Part shown: positions 45,581 to 53,426 of the stretch, piece after piece
Layout of the letters: every line of letters starts with the position of its first letter
Position numbering within the stretch: position 1 is the first letter of the stretch
Made by a program: the position numbers and the translations under genes
Notes under the pieces: generated by a model
What the model was told of the DNA's origin: nothing
Seen by the model: only the letters and a program-made list of their open reading frames with translations
The model's database searches: none
NCBI GenBank assembly: GCA_041675885.1
Contig: JBAYSY010000019.1
Coordinates: 1-53,426, forward strand
Source of the DNA: JBAYSY01 sp041675885
GTDB lineage: Bacteria; Pseudomonadota; Alphaproteobacteria; Rhodobacterales; Rhodobacteraceae
Length of the DNA: 53,426 nucleotides
Direction of reading: 5' to 3'

Positions 45581-47002
45581 ATGGCGGGAAGGATCCTCAT
45601 TGTTGACGATTCGGTGACAAGCCGCATCGTGATGAAGGCCCGGCTGGCGGCGGCCTGCTATGTTACGCAGCTTGCCGCCTCGGGGCGCGAGGCGCTGGAG
45701 ACCGCCCGGGCCGGTGCGTTCGATCTGGTGCTGCTCGATCCGGCCCTGCCCGGCATGGACGGGATCGAACTCATCCGTGCGCTGCGCGCCGATCCGGCGA
45801 CGCGCGACCTGCCGGTGGTGGTGATCTCCAGCCTGGACGGGGCGCGGCTGGCCGCGCTGCGGGCGGGGGCGGATGAATTCCTGCCAAGGCCGGTCGATGG
45901 GCCGTTGCTGCTGGCGCGTATCCGCAACCTTCTGCGCGCGCGCGAGGCGGCGGCGGATCTGCGCGGGGCGGGGTTCGCGGCCCCGGCGGGAGTCTTTGTC
46001 GGGGCCAATGCCGACGCAGGGTCCGGCGTCGGCGCCGGTCCGGCCGCCGTGCCGGAGCCCATGCCCGCCGAACGTATCGCCATCATCGCGGGCCCGGCCG
46101 AAACCGGCTTGCGCTGGCGGGCCGTGCTGGCGCCGCATCTGGGCGGGGGGCTGCAACTGATGGACCGCGAACAGGTGCTGGCGGGGGAGGGGGCGGCGGA
46201 CCTCTATCTGATCGCCGCCGATCTGGGCGCGGGCGGTTCGGGGCTGCAACTGATGTCCGACCTGCGCTGTCGCGGGGCCGGGCGACATGCGGCCATTGCG
46301 CTGGCGCTGGGCGGCGGCGCCCGGAATGCCGCGGCGATGGCGCTTGACCTCGGGGCCGATGATGTGCTGCCCGAGGGGATCGCGGCCGAAGAGGCGGCGC
46401 TGCGGCTGCGGGCGCTGATCCGGCGCAAGCGGGCGGTGGACCGGCTGCGGGCCTCGGTCCGGCAGGAGATGCGCCTTGCGGTGATCGACCCGCTGACCGG
46501 GCTCTACAATCGCCGCTTCGCACTGCCGCAACTGGCGCGGATTGCCGGGGGTGCGGCGGCGGCGGGCGGGACGGGCGGCGGGCGGCCCTGTGCGGTGATG
46601 GTGATCGACATCGATCGGTTCAAGGCGGTGAACGACCGTTACGGCCACGCGGCGGGCGATGCGGTGCTGGCCGAGGTGGCGCGGCGGCTGGGCCTGGGCC
46701 TTGGCCCGGCCGACCTGCTGGCCCGGATCGGCGGCGAGGAATTCCTGCTTGTGCTTCCCGGTTGCGGCGCGGTGCGGGCGCATCGCGCGGCCGAGGATCT
46801 GCGCCGCGCGGTCGGCGGTGCGCCGGCCCGTTTCGGCGCCGGGGACGGGGAGGATGTGGCGGTCACCGTCTCGGTCGGCCTCGCGCTTGGCGGCGGGACG
46901 GGCGAGGGGGCCGAGGCGCTGCTTGCCCGTGCCGACCGGGCGTTGTTCGCCGCCAAGGCGCATGGTCGCAACCGGGTGCGCCTGTGTCGCAGCGCGGCCT
47001 GA
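45581..47002 (+). CDS. PleD-like response regulator diguanylate cyclase
   Basis: 473 aa from MAGRILIVDDSVTSRIV. REC1 (about 3-120) has the DD pair, the phospho-acceptor in LVLLDPALPGMDG and Ser in VISS, but the conserved Lys is Arg (FLPRPVD). A degenerate second REC (about 165-290) lacks acceptor residues. The GGDEF domain (about 315-470) has DPLTGLYNRR and an active GGEEF motif (ARIGGEEFLL). The position five residues before GGEEF reads GPAD, so the RxxD inhibitory site is missing. It should make c-di-GMP with altered phospho-control and no product inhibition. Confidence 0.9.
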   Translation: MAGRILIVDDSVTSRIVMKARLAAACYVTQLAASGREALETARAGAFDLVLLDPALPGMDGIELIRALRADPATRDLPVVVISSLDGARLAALRAGADEFLPRPVDGPLLLARIRNLLRAREAAADLRGAGFAAPAGVFVGANADAGSGVGAGPAAVPEPMPAERIAIIAGPAETGLRWRAVLAPHLGGGLQLMDREQVLAGEGAADLYLIAADLGAGGSGLQLMSDLRCRGAGRHAAIALALGGGARNAAAMALDLGADDVLPEGIAAEEAALRLRALIRRKRAVDRLRASVRQEMRLAVIDPLTGLYNRRFALPQLARIAGGAAAAGGTGGGRPCAVMVIDIDRFKAVNDRYGHAAGDAVLAEVARRLGLGLGPADLLARIGGEEFLLVLPGCGAVRAHRAAEDLRRAVGGAPARFGAGDGEDVAVTVSVGLALGGGTGEGAEALLARADRALFAAKAHGRNRVRLCRSAA

Positions 47003-47095
47003 GGGGGGAGACCCATGCCGCCGGTGCAGCCCGCGCGCCGGGCTGCGGCAAGCGCGCGGCTTGCCAGCCCGCACGGCCCCGGTTATGGCAGGGCC

Positions 47096-48040
47096 ATGAC
47101 CCAGTCTCTGCCCTCCCCCGACCGTCCGCTGCGTATCGGCACCCGTGGTTCACCGCTTGCGCTTGCGCAGGCACATGAGACCCGCGACCGGCTGATGGCC
47201 GCGCATGACCTGCCCGAATCCGCCTTTGAAGTGGTGGTGATCCGCACCACCGGCGACCGGGTGCTTGACCGGCCGCTGAAGGAGATCGGCGGCAAGGGCC
47301 TGTTCACCAAGGAGATCGAGGAGGCGTTGCTGGAATCCGGCATCGACATCGCCGTTCATTCGATGAAGGACATGCCGACCGCGCAGCCCGCCGGGCTGGT
47401 GCTTGACTGCTACCTCCCGCGCGAAGACGTGCGCGACGCCTTTGTTTCGCTGCGTCACGGCGCGCTGGGCGATCTGCCTGTGGGCACGGTGGTGGGGTCG
47501 TCCAGCCTGCGGCGGCGGGCGCAGCTTGCGCACCGGCGACCCGACCTGAAACTGGTGGAGTTTCGCGGCAACGTCCAGACCCGGCTGCGCAAGCTGGAGG
47601 AGGGCGTGGCCGAGGCCACCTTCCTGGCCATGGCCGGGCTCAACCGGCTGGGCATGGCCGATCTGGCCCGGGGTGCCATCGCCACCGAAGACATGCTTCC
47701 CGCCGTCGCCCAGGGGGCAATCGGCATCGAGCGGCGCGACGGCGACAGCCGGGTGGCTGCCTTGCTGGAGCCGATCCACCATGTGCCGACCGGGCTGCGG
47801 CTGGCGGCGGAACGGGCCTATCTTGCGACGCTTGACGGTTCCTGCGAGACGCCGATCGCCGGGCTTGCCGAGCTTGACGGCGGCACGATCCGGCTGCGTG
47901 GGGAAATCCTGCGCCCGGACGGTTCGGACGCCATCGCCGATGAGGTGCGCGGCGATGCCGCCGATGCCGCCACGATGGGCCGCGACCTTGCCGCCCGGCT
48001 GCTGGACCGCGCGCCGAAGGGGTTTTTCGACTGGCGCTGA
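47096..48040 (+). CDS. hemC: hydroxymethylbilane synthase (porphobilinogen deaminase)
   Basis: 314 aa from MTQSLPSPDRPLRIGTRGSPLALAQ. It polymerises four porphobilinogens in heme/bacteriochlorophyll/B12 synthesis. The dipyrromethane cofactor Cys is in LDGSCETPIAGLAEL (about 240-254), and the substrate-binding SSSLRRRAQL and FRGNVQTRLRKL blocks are intact. Codirectional with the PleD-like gene; convergent, only 10 bp apart, with the DsbA-like gene. Confidence 0.97.
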   Translation: MTQSLPSPDRPLRIGTRGSPLALAQAHETRDRLMAAHDLPESAFEVVVIRTTGDRVLDRPLKEIGGKGLFTKEIEEALLESGIDIAVHSMKDMPTAQPAGLVLDCYLPREDVRDAFVSLRHGALGDLPVGTVVGSSSLRRRAQLAHRRPDLKLVEFRGNVQTRLRKLEEGVAEATFLAMAGLNRLGMADLARGAIATEDMLPAVAQGAIGIERRDGDSRVAALLEPIHHVPTGLRLAAERAYLATLDGSCETPIAGLAELDGGTIRLRGEILRPDGSDAIADEVRGDAADAATMGRDLAARLLDRAPKGFFDWR

Positions 48041-48050
48041 GGCCGCGCGC

Positions 48051-48812
48051 CTACATCTTCCCGCGCTGGCCCGCGACGATCTGGCGCATCCCGTCAAGCG
48101 GCACGTAGCCGCGCACCATCGTTTCGTGGATCACGAAGGTCGGCGTGCCGTTGATCGCCAGCCGCTGCCCCAGCGCCCGGTTCGTGGCGATCACCCGCTC
48201 GACATCGGCGCTTTCCATATGGGCAAGCAGGGCCGCCGCGTTCAGCCCCAGATCGTCGGCGATCGCCGCCAGCGCCTCGGGCTCGGGCGAGCCGCGCAGG
48301 GAAAGCAGCGCCTCGTGCACCGCCTCATAGGCTTCGCCGCCTTCGAGTTGCAGCACCGCCACCGCAAAGCGCGACGATGCGACCGAATCTTCGCCGAGGA
48401 TCGGGTATTCCTTCATCACCAGCCGGATGTTGCCGTCGCTTTCCACCAGTTCCTTCACCTCTTCGAAGGCACGGCGGCAGTAGCCGCAGCGGTAATCGAC
48501 GAACTCGACCACGGTGATGTCGCCTTCCGGATTGCCGCCGACCCAGGAGTCCGGGTCCGTGTTCAGCGCCGCCGCGTTCTGCCGCAGGATCGACAGATCC
48601 TCCTGCGCCTGCTGCGCCTGGTGGCGTTCGTCCAGCACCTCGATGGCCTCCATCAGCACCTCGGGGTTTTCCAGCAGATAGGCCCGCACCTCGGCCCGGA
48701 AGGCGCTGCGTTCGGTGTCGCTCATCGCGGCGGGGTCGAAGGCGGCGGCCGGGGGGGCAAGGGCGAAGGTCATCGCGAGCGCGGTGGCCGCGGCGGCAAG
48801 GAAGGTGCGCAT
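48051..48812 (-). CDS. DsbA-family thiol:disulfide oxidoreductase (Com1-like)
   Basis: 253 aa from MRTFLAAAATALAM. Signal peptide (AMTFALAPPAAA-FD), an N-terminal helical extension with a Gln-rich coiled-coil-like part (ERHQAQQAQEDL), then a thioredoxin domain with active site CGYC (in DYRCGYCRRAFEEV) and cis-Pro loop INGTPTFVIHE. Likely a periplasmic disulfide oxidase or isomerase of the BdbD/Com1 group. It is divergent from the aminotransferase gene. Confidence 0.9.
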   Translation of the reverse strand: MRTFLAAAATALAMTFALAPPAAAFDPAAMSDTERSAFRAEVRAYLLENPEVLMEAIEVLDERHQAQQAQEDLSILRQNAAALNTDPDSWVGGNPEGDITVVEFVDYRCGYCRRAFEEVKELVESDGNIRLVMKEYPILGEDSVASSRFAVAVLQLEGGEAYEAVHEALLSLRGSPEPEALAAIADDLGLNAAALLAHMESADVERVIATNRALGQRLAINGTPTFVIHETMVRGYVPLDGMRQIVAGQRGKM

Positions 48813-48919
48813 GGAACGGGTTACTCCGTCTTGGGACTGGCTTTGGGCGCTCTGCCATTGACCTTGTGGCCGGGGCTTGGGATGAACGCCGTGGGTCGCG
48901 GCACCATAGGAGGGAAGGG

Positions 48920-50071
48920 ATGCGGGTTTCAAGGCGGGGCAATGTCGATCCCTTCATCGTGATGGACGTGATGGAGGCCGCACGCCGGGCCGAGGCAGAG
49001 GGCCGCCACGTGGTGCATATGGAGGTGGGCCAGCCCGGCACACCCGCGCCCGCCGCCGCGCGCGCGGCGCTGGCGAAGGCGATGGAGGAAGGCGCGCTGG
49101 GCTATACGGTTGCGCTTGGCCTGCCCGCGCTGCGCGAGGGGATCGCCGGGCTTTACCGGCGCTGGTACGGGATCGAGCTCGACCCCGCCCGGGTGGTGGT
49201 CACCTCGGGGTCGTCGTCGGCCTTCCTGCTGGCCTTCAGCGCGCTGTTCGACGCGGGCGAGAAGGTGGCGGCGGGGCTGCCCGGCTATCCGTCCTACCGG
49301 CAGATCCTGCGCGCGCTCAGCCTTGAGCCGGTGGGGATCGCCACCGATGCGGACAGCCGTTACCAGCCCACGCCCGGGAACCTGCCCGAGGGTATCGCCG
49401 GGCTGATCGTCGCCTCGCCCGGCAACCCTTCGGGCACCATGCTGGGCCGCGATGCCCTTGCGGCGCTGATCGAAGCCTGCGCGGCGCGGGACGTGGCCTT
49501 CATCTCGGACGAGATCTATCACGGCATCCAGTATGGCGCGCGGCCGGTCTCGGCGCTGGAACTGTCCGATGATCTCTATGTCATCAACTCCTTCTCGAAA
49601 TATTTCTCCATGACCGGCTGGCGCGTGGGCTGGATGGTGGTGCCCGAAGCCCATGTCCGCCGGATCGAGCGGCTGGCGCAGAACATGTTCATCTGCCCGC
49701 CGCATGCCAGTCAGGTCACGGCGCTTGCCGCGCTGGATTGCGGGGCGGAACTGGATGCGAATGTCGCCGTCTATGCGGAAAACCGGCGGCTGATGCTGGA
49801 AGGGCTGCCGCGCGCCGGGTTCGCCCGTTTCGCGCCGCCGGACGGGGCGTTCTTCGTCTATGCCGATGTGTCGGACCTGACCGACGACAGCCGGGCCTTT
49901 GCGGCCGAGATTCTCGACCGCACCGGGGTGGCGGTGACGCCGGGGCTGGATTTCGATCCCGAACGGGGGCACCGCACGCTGCGCTTTTCCTATGCCGGGG
50001 CCACGGCGGATATCGCCGAGGGGCTGCGGCGGTTGCAGGAGTTCATGGCGGCGCGGCAAACCGGCGGGTGA
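48920..50071 (+). CDS. class I/II pyridoxal-phosphate aminotransferase
   Basis: 383 aa from MRVSRRGNVDPFIVMDV (ATG 48920 after AGGAGGGAAGG). The fold I blocks are VEGQP-like MEVGQPGTPAP, SPGNPSGTMLG, SDEIYHGIQYG and the PLP Lys in INSFSKYFSMTGWRVGW (about 230). Probably an aspartate/aromatic-type transaminase; substrate not predictable. The amidase gene begins 12 bp after its stop. Confidence 0.88.
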   Translation: MRVSRRGNVDPFIVMDVMEAARRAEAEGRHVVHMEVGQPGTPAPAAARAALAKAMEEGALGYTVALGLPALREGIAGLYRRWYGIELDPARVVVTSGSSSAFLLAFSALFDAGEKVAAGLPGYPSYRQILRALSLEPVGIATDADSRYQPTPGNLPEGIAGLIVASPGNPSGTMLGRDALAALIEACAARDVAFISDEIYHGIQYGARPVSALELSDDLYVINSFSKYFSMTGWRVGWMVVPEAHVRRIERLAQNMFICPPHASQVTALAALDCGAELDANVAVYAENRRLMLEGLPRAGFARFAPPDGAFFVYADVSDLTDDSRAFAAEILDRTGVAVTPGLDFDPERGHRTLRFSYAGATADIAEGLRRLQEFMAARQTGG

Positions 50072-50082
50072 AGGGTGGTGTG

Positions 50083-51300
50083 ATGCGGCTGGCGGCGGTT
50101 CTTCTGGGGCTGTGGGCGGTGCTGGCGGCGCCGGTGCAGGCGCAGGAGTTTTCGGCGCTGGCGCGGCTCGATCCCCTGGCCTCGCGGCTGGTGGCCGAGG
50201 AAGGCGCCGTGGTGATCGAGCTTGCGCTCAGCCAGCCGGTGCCCTGGCGGGTGCGGTTCCTTGCCGATCCGCCCCGGCTGGTGCTGGACACCCGCGAGGT
50301 TGCCTTCACCCCCGCCGACCTGTCGCGGCTTGGCCGGGCCGGGGTTCTGCCCGAACTGCGCGCCGGGCGGTTCCGGCCCGGCTGGTCGCGGCTGGTCGCC
50401 GAACTTGACGGCCCCTACCGGCTGACGCTGGCCGAGATGCGCGGCTCGACCGAAGGCCCGGCGCTTTTGCGGCTGCGGCTGGAGCCGGGCAGCGCCGGGG
50501 CTTTCGCCGAAGTCGCCGCCCGCCCCGACCCCGAGGGCTGGTCCCTGCCGCGCCCGGCCCCGGTCGAGGCGCCGCGCCCGCGCCAGCGCGGCGACCGCGA
50601 CCTTGTGGTGGTGCTCGACCCCGGCCATGGCGGCCTCGACCCCGGGGCCGAACACGGCGGCCAGACCGAGGCCGCGCTGATGTTGACCTTTGCCCATGAA
50701 CTGCGCGAGGCGCTGCTGCGGGCCGGGGGCTTTCAGGTGGTGCTGACCCGCGAGGCGGATATTTTCGTGCCGCTCGAAACCCGGATCGCCATCGCGCATC
50801 AGTCCGGGGCCGACCTGTTCCTGTCGCTCCACGCCGATGCGGTGGCCGAGGGCGTGGCGACCGGGGCCACGGTCTATACGCTGGCCGAGGCGGCGACCGA
50901 TGCGGCCTCGGCGGCGCTGGCCGAACGGCACGACCGCGACAGCCTGCTTTCGGGCGTCGATCTGACCGGGCAGGATGATCTGATTGCCTCGGTGCTGATG
51001 GACCTGGCAAGGGTCGAGACTGCTGCCCGCACCGAGCGGCTGGCCGAGGCGCTGGTCGCGGCGATCAAGGGGGCCGAGATCAGGATGCACCGCACCCCGC
51101 GCCGGGCGGCGGCGTTTTCGGTGCTGAAGGCGCCGGATATCCCCTCGGTGCTCCTGGAACTCGGCTATATGTCGTCCGAACGCGACCGCGCCCGGCTGAA
51201 CGACCCCGAGTGGCGGGCGCGGATGGCGGTGGCGGTGGTGGCGGCGGTGCAGGGCTGGGCGGTCGGGGATGCCGCCGAGGCCGGGCTGCTGCGTCAGTGA
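50083..51300 (+). CDS. N-acetylmuramoyl-L-alanine amidase (AmiC-type)
   Basis: 405 aa from MRLAAVLLGLWAVLAAPVQAQ, with a Sec signal peptide (cleavage AQA-QE region). An AMIN-like domain (about 25-150, PPRLVLDTREVAFTP) targets it to septal wall. The Amidase_3 domain (about 175-395) has Zn ligands in LDPGHGGLDPGAEH, ADIFVPLETRIAIAHQSGADLFLSLHADAV (start ADIFVPLETR, second His in SLHAD) and the catalytic Glu in LLELGYMSSERD. It cleaves MurNAc-L-Ala bonds in peptidoglycan. The 3' end is 34 bp from the convergent GT2 gene. Confidence 0.92.
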   Translation: MRLAAVLLGLWAVLAAPVQAQEFSALARLDPLASRLVAEEGAVVIELALSQPVPWRVRFLADPPRLVLDTREVAFTPADLSRLGRAGVLPELRAGRFRPGWSRLVAELDGPYRLTLAEMRGSTEGPALLRLRLEPGSAGAFAEVAARPDPEGWSLPRPAPVEAPRPRQRGDRDLVVVLDPGHGGLDPGAEHGGQTEAALMLTFAHELREALLRAGGFQVVLTREADIFVPLETRIAIAHQSGADLFLSLHADAVAEGVATGATVYTLAEAATDAASAALAERHDRDSLLSGVDLTGQDDLIASVLMDLARVETAARTERLAEALVAAIKGAEIRMHRTPRRAAAFSVLKAPDIPSVLLELGYMSSERDRARLNDPEWRARMAVAVVAAVQGWAVGDAAEAGLLRQ

Positions 51301-51334
51301 AACCGGGCGGATCCGGCCCCGCAGCGGCGGACCG

Positions 51335-52375
51335 CTACGACGACAGGATCGCCCTCGCCTCGGGCGACAGCTTCTCGCGCACTTCGCGCGGGGGTGGCGC
51401 GCCATATGCGCCCGCGATCACCGTGCGGGCGGCGGAACGATGACCTTTCAGCAGATACCACCCCGCTTTCGCAAGCGTGAAGGCCCATGCCGTCGGCAGT
51501 GACAGGGGAAAGTGGCGCCGCACGAAAAGATGCCGGGCGCGATGCTTGAAATACAGCGAGAATGTCGAGGCCATGCGCCCCTTTACCGGAGAGCCGATCG
51601 CCGTTCCCGCACGGTGATAGACCCGGGCCTCCGGGCAGAAGGCAAGCGGCAGCTCGCCCCGCCGCAGGGCCCAGTCGACTTCTTCGTAATAGAGGAAATA
51701 TTCCTCGGGCATGGGGCCGACAATCTCGTAAAACCGACGCGACGCCACCATGCTGGCACCGACGATGAAGTCGGCCCGATCCGGATCCGGCGGGGGGGTT
51801 TGCCGGAAGGACAGCCCGAGATTGAGGTTTCCGGTCACCCCGGTGAAACGGTTGATCGTGCCGCCATCGGTCTGGATCCGGTCGGGCGGATCGACATAGG
51901 TCACCCGCCCGCCCAGCAATGAGAACCGCCCGCCGGGGGCTTCGTGAGCGGCGAAGGCGCGCGGTGTGTCGGGCGGGGTGACGCAATCGGGGTTCAGCAC
52001 CCAGAACCTGTCGATGTCCGGATGCCGCGCAAGATGGGCAAGGCCGATATTGACCCCTGCGGCGAAGCCCCCGTTCACGGGCGAATGCAGCAGGGTGATT
52101 CCCGGCGCGGCCGGAGGTAGGCCGTCCGGCCCGGCCAGTTCCAGCGGTTTGGGGGCCGCGGTCAACGGAAAGGGCAGGTCGTCGGGGGCGGTCCAGGCGC
52201 TTTGTCCGGCGGCCCAGTCCCTGATCGCGGCGGGCGTGCCGTCGGTCGAGGCATTGTCCACCACGACGACATGCAGGGAGACGTCGCGCGCGGCCAGCAG
52301 GCTTTCGAGACAGTCGAAAATCACATCGCGGGAATTGTAGCTGACGATGACGACGCCGAGCACGGGTTGGGTCAT
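51335..52375 (-). CDS. glycosyltransferase family 2 protein
   Basis: 346 aa from MTQPVLGVVIVSYNSRD (ATG 52375). GT-A fold: nucleotide-binding VVIVSYNSRDVIFDCLESL, VVVDNASTDGTPAAI, DxD-like FWVLNPDCVTPPD and the acceptor-side EEYFLYYEEVDWALRRGELPL (ED/W region). This is the pattern of rhamnosyltransferase-like GT2 enzymes. Likely part of a second surface-polysaccharide locus continuing beyond the right edge. Confidence 0.88.
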   Translation of the reverse strand: MTQPVLGVVIVSYNSRDVIFDCLESLLAARDVSLHVVVVDNASTDGTPAAIRDWAAGQSAWTAPDDLPFPLTAAPKPLELAGPDGLPPAAPGITLLHSPVNGGFAAGVNIGLAHLARHPDIDRFWVLNPDCVTPPDTPRAFAAHEAPGGRFSLLGGRVTYVDPPDRIQTDGGTINRFTGVTGNLNLGLSFRQTPPPDPDRADFIVGASMVASRRFYEIVGPMPEEYFLYYEEVDWALRRGELPLAFCPEARVYHRAGTAIGSPVKGRMASTFSLYFKHRARHLFVRRHFPLSLPTAWAFTLAKAGWYLLKGHRSAARTVIAGAYGAPPPREVREKLSPEARAILSS

Positions 52376-52401
52376 GAAATGCGTTTCCGGATTGCGGCGT
52401 A

Positions 52402-53426
52402 TCAGGTCTGCCGGGTGCGAAGGGGAAAACGGGTGTAGCGGGATGCATTGGTTCCTGCGCTGTCCGCCATATCGGCCGCCTGCCCGGCCAAGACCCCGAG
52501 CCCGGCGGCCGGGCGCGGCAGACCCGTCACCGGGCGGCGGTCCGGTTCCGGCGCGGGGTCCGCTTGCCGCGGTGTGGCGGAGATGAACCACATGCCCGCC
52601 CCGTAAACCATGAAGACGAAGGAATAGATCGAAGTCCAGACATGGACGGTGCAAAGCGTGAAAGTCAGGCTGACAAAGGTGAACATCCATGCCCGGCGCA
52701 GCCGCGCCAGTTCAGGGTCGGCGCTGAACTCGCGCCGTCCCACCCGCCACAGCCCCCAAAGATAGGGCAGGGCGACCAGCAGAAAGCCGGGAAAGCCGTA
52801 TCGCACCGCCATCACCAGCCAGAAATTGTCCATGCTGCCCGTATGCATGAAATGCGGCCGCACCCAGTCGTTCAGCCCGATGCCGAAAACGGGGTTGTCC
52901 CAGACGTTCTTCATCCCCCATTCGAAGATCAGCCCCCGCCAATAGGCATTATGCGCCGAAAAGGTGGCATAGCTGAAAAACACCTGGATGGGGCTGCGGT
53001 TCGACAGCAGATCTACCGTCAGATAGGCCGCGCCCGCCAGCAGCGCCAACAGAAGCCACGGCATGCCAGTGCGGCGGAAGGTGATGCCCCATCCGATCAG
53101 GAAGAACTGCATGATCATCGGCAGCAGCGCGCCGCTCGACAGCGACAGAAAGGTGCACAGCGCCACCCCCGCCCCGGCCAGATAACGCCGGGTGTCGGAC
53201 ATGACCCCCTTCAGCCCGACCAGCGTAAGCGAAAGCGCGGTCGAGGCGAACAGGCCGTAGTGGATCGGATGCGTGGTCATGGCCTGTACCCGCTGGAGTC
53301 CCAGGCGGCCTTCATAATTCACAATACTGAAGCTGCCGAAGCCGGGCAGTTTCTGCAAGGTGCCGATGATCGGCGGATAGCCGGTGCGGGTTTCGTAAAG
53401 CGCGAAGGGCAAGGTGACCAGCACGA
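52402..53426 (-). CDS. O-antigen ligase/polymerase-like membrane protein, 5'-truncated by window
   Basis: At least 340 residues; the true start lies beyond the right edge. The visible part has six or more hydrophobic helices and the Wzy_C-type loop with YWRGLIFEWGMKNVWDNPVFGIGLNDWVRP (parts: RGLIFEWGMKNV, NPVFGIGLNDW), a signature of O-antigen ligase/polymerase proteins. The C-terminal ~60 residues are Pro/Ala-rich and soluble. It precedes the GT2 gene on the same strand (26-bp gap), fitting glycan assembly. Confidence 0.8.
   Translation of the reverse strand, partial: VLVTLPFALYETRTGYPPIIGTLQKLPGFGSFSIVNYEGRLGLQRVQAMTTHPIHYGLFASTALSLTLVGLKGVMSDTRRYLAGAGVALCTFLSLSSGALLPMIMQFFLIGWGITFRRTGMPWLLLALLAGAAYLTVDLLSNRSPIQVFFSYATFSAHNAYWRGLIFEWGMKNVWDNPVFGIGLNDWVRPHFMHTGSMDNFWLVMAVRYGFPGFLLVALPYLWGLWRVGRREFSADPELARLRRAWMFTFVSLTFTLCTVHVWTSIYSFVFMVYGAGMWFISATPRQADPAPEPDRRPVTGLPRPAAGLGVLAGQAADMADSAGTNASRYTRFPLRTRQT

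Overview
The window is GC-rich, tightly packed alphaproteobacterial chromosome, most likely Rhodobacterales/Rhodobacteraceae. The reasons are the gene neighbourhoods (mreBCD-mrdA-rodA, pccB followed by small lipoproteins, pccA and methylmalonyl-CoA mutase, separate metF and corrinoid-methyltransferase genes), frequent GTG starts and 4-nt overlaps, and intergenic repeats of a type common in that family. No sequence search was possible; functions rest on motifs read from the translated sequence.

Layout. 0-6.6 kb: elongasome operon on the minus strand (mreB, mreC, mreD, PBP2, rodA, then a 2-hydroxyacid reductase). 6.6-12.5 kb: leuA with a leucine-rich leader peptide, an A-type Fe-S carrier, dGTPase, dapB and an SDR. 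12.7-13.4 kb: a broken [2Fe-2S] (coxS-like) fragment and repeats. 13.4-17.1 kb: methyltetrahydrofolate:corrinoid methyltransferase, MetF-like reductase, a small virulence-factor-domain protein and an unrecognised exported protein. 17.5-24.7 kb: exopolysaccharide cluster (GT4, VanZ, LMW phosphatase, degenerate BY-kinase-like protein, pyruvyltransferase, F420-hydrogenase-beta-like protein, flippase). 24.9 kb: tRNA-Lys. 25-33.5 kb: dapF-mtaB, a CoA transferase, ArsR, DMT exporter, LysR, a hypothetical protein, pabB-pabC. 33.6-36.4 kb: a small decayed integrative element at a 3' fragment of tRNA-Pro(CGG), with integrase and primase remnants and a long inverted repeat. 36.4-44.9 kb: propionyl-CoA to succinyl-CoA module (pccB, small genes, pccA, mutase) behind a cluster of TTTGCAA half-sites. 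45-51.3 kb: DUF3572, a PleD-like diguanylate cyclase, hemC, DsbA-like protein, aminotransferase, amidase. 51.3 kb to the end: GT2 and an O-antigen polymerase/ligase-like gene cut by the window edge.

How it fits together. Cell-wall elongation (mre/mrd/rodA), wall precursor supply (dapB, dapF) and septal hydrolysis (amidase) are all represented. The polysaccharide genes carry a phosphatase and a kinase-like partner that has lost its ATP-binding loop. Propionate assimilation and methyl transfer both use cobalamin, yet no cobalamin riboswitch is visible.

Most notable items: (i) a dispersed, roughly 70-200-bp terminal-inverted-repeat element present four times at gene 3' ends, with a 28-nt hairpin module in different arms of two copies; (ii) the leucine leader peptide before leuA; (iii) the pseudo-BY-kinase; (iv) the tRNA-Pro-associated relic island abutting the pccB control region; (v) a DapF with Ser where the second catalytic Cys is expected.
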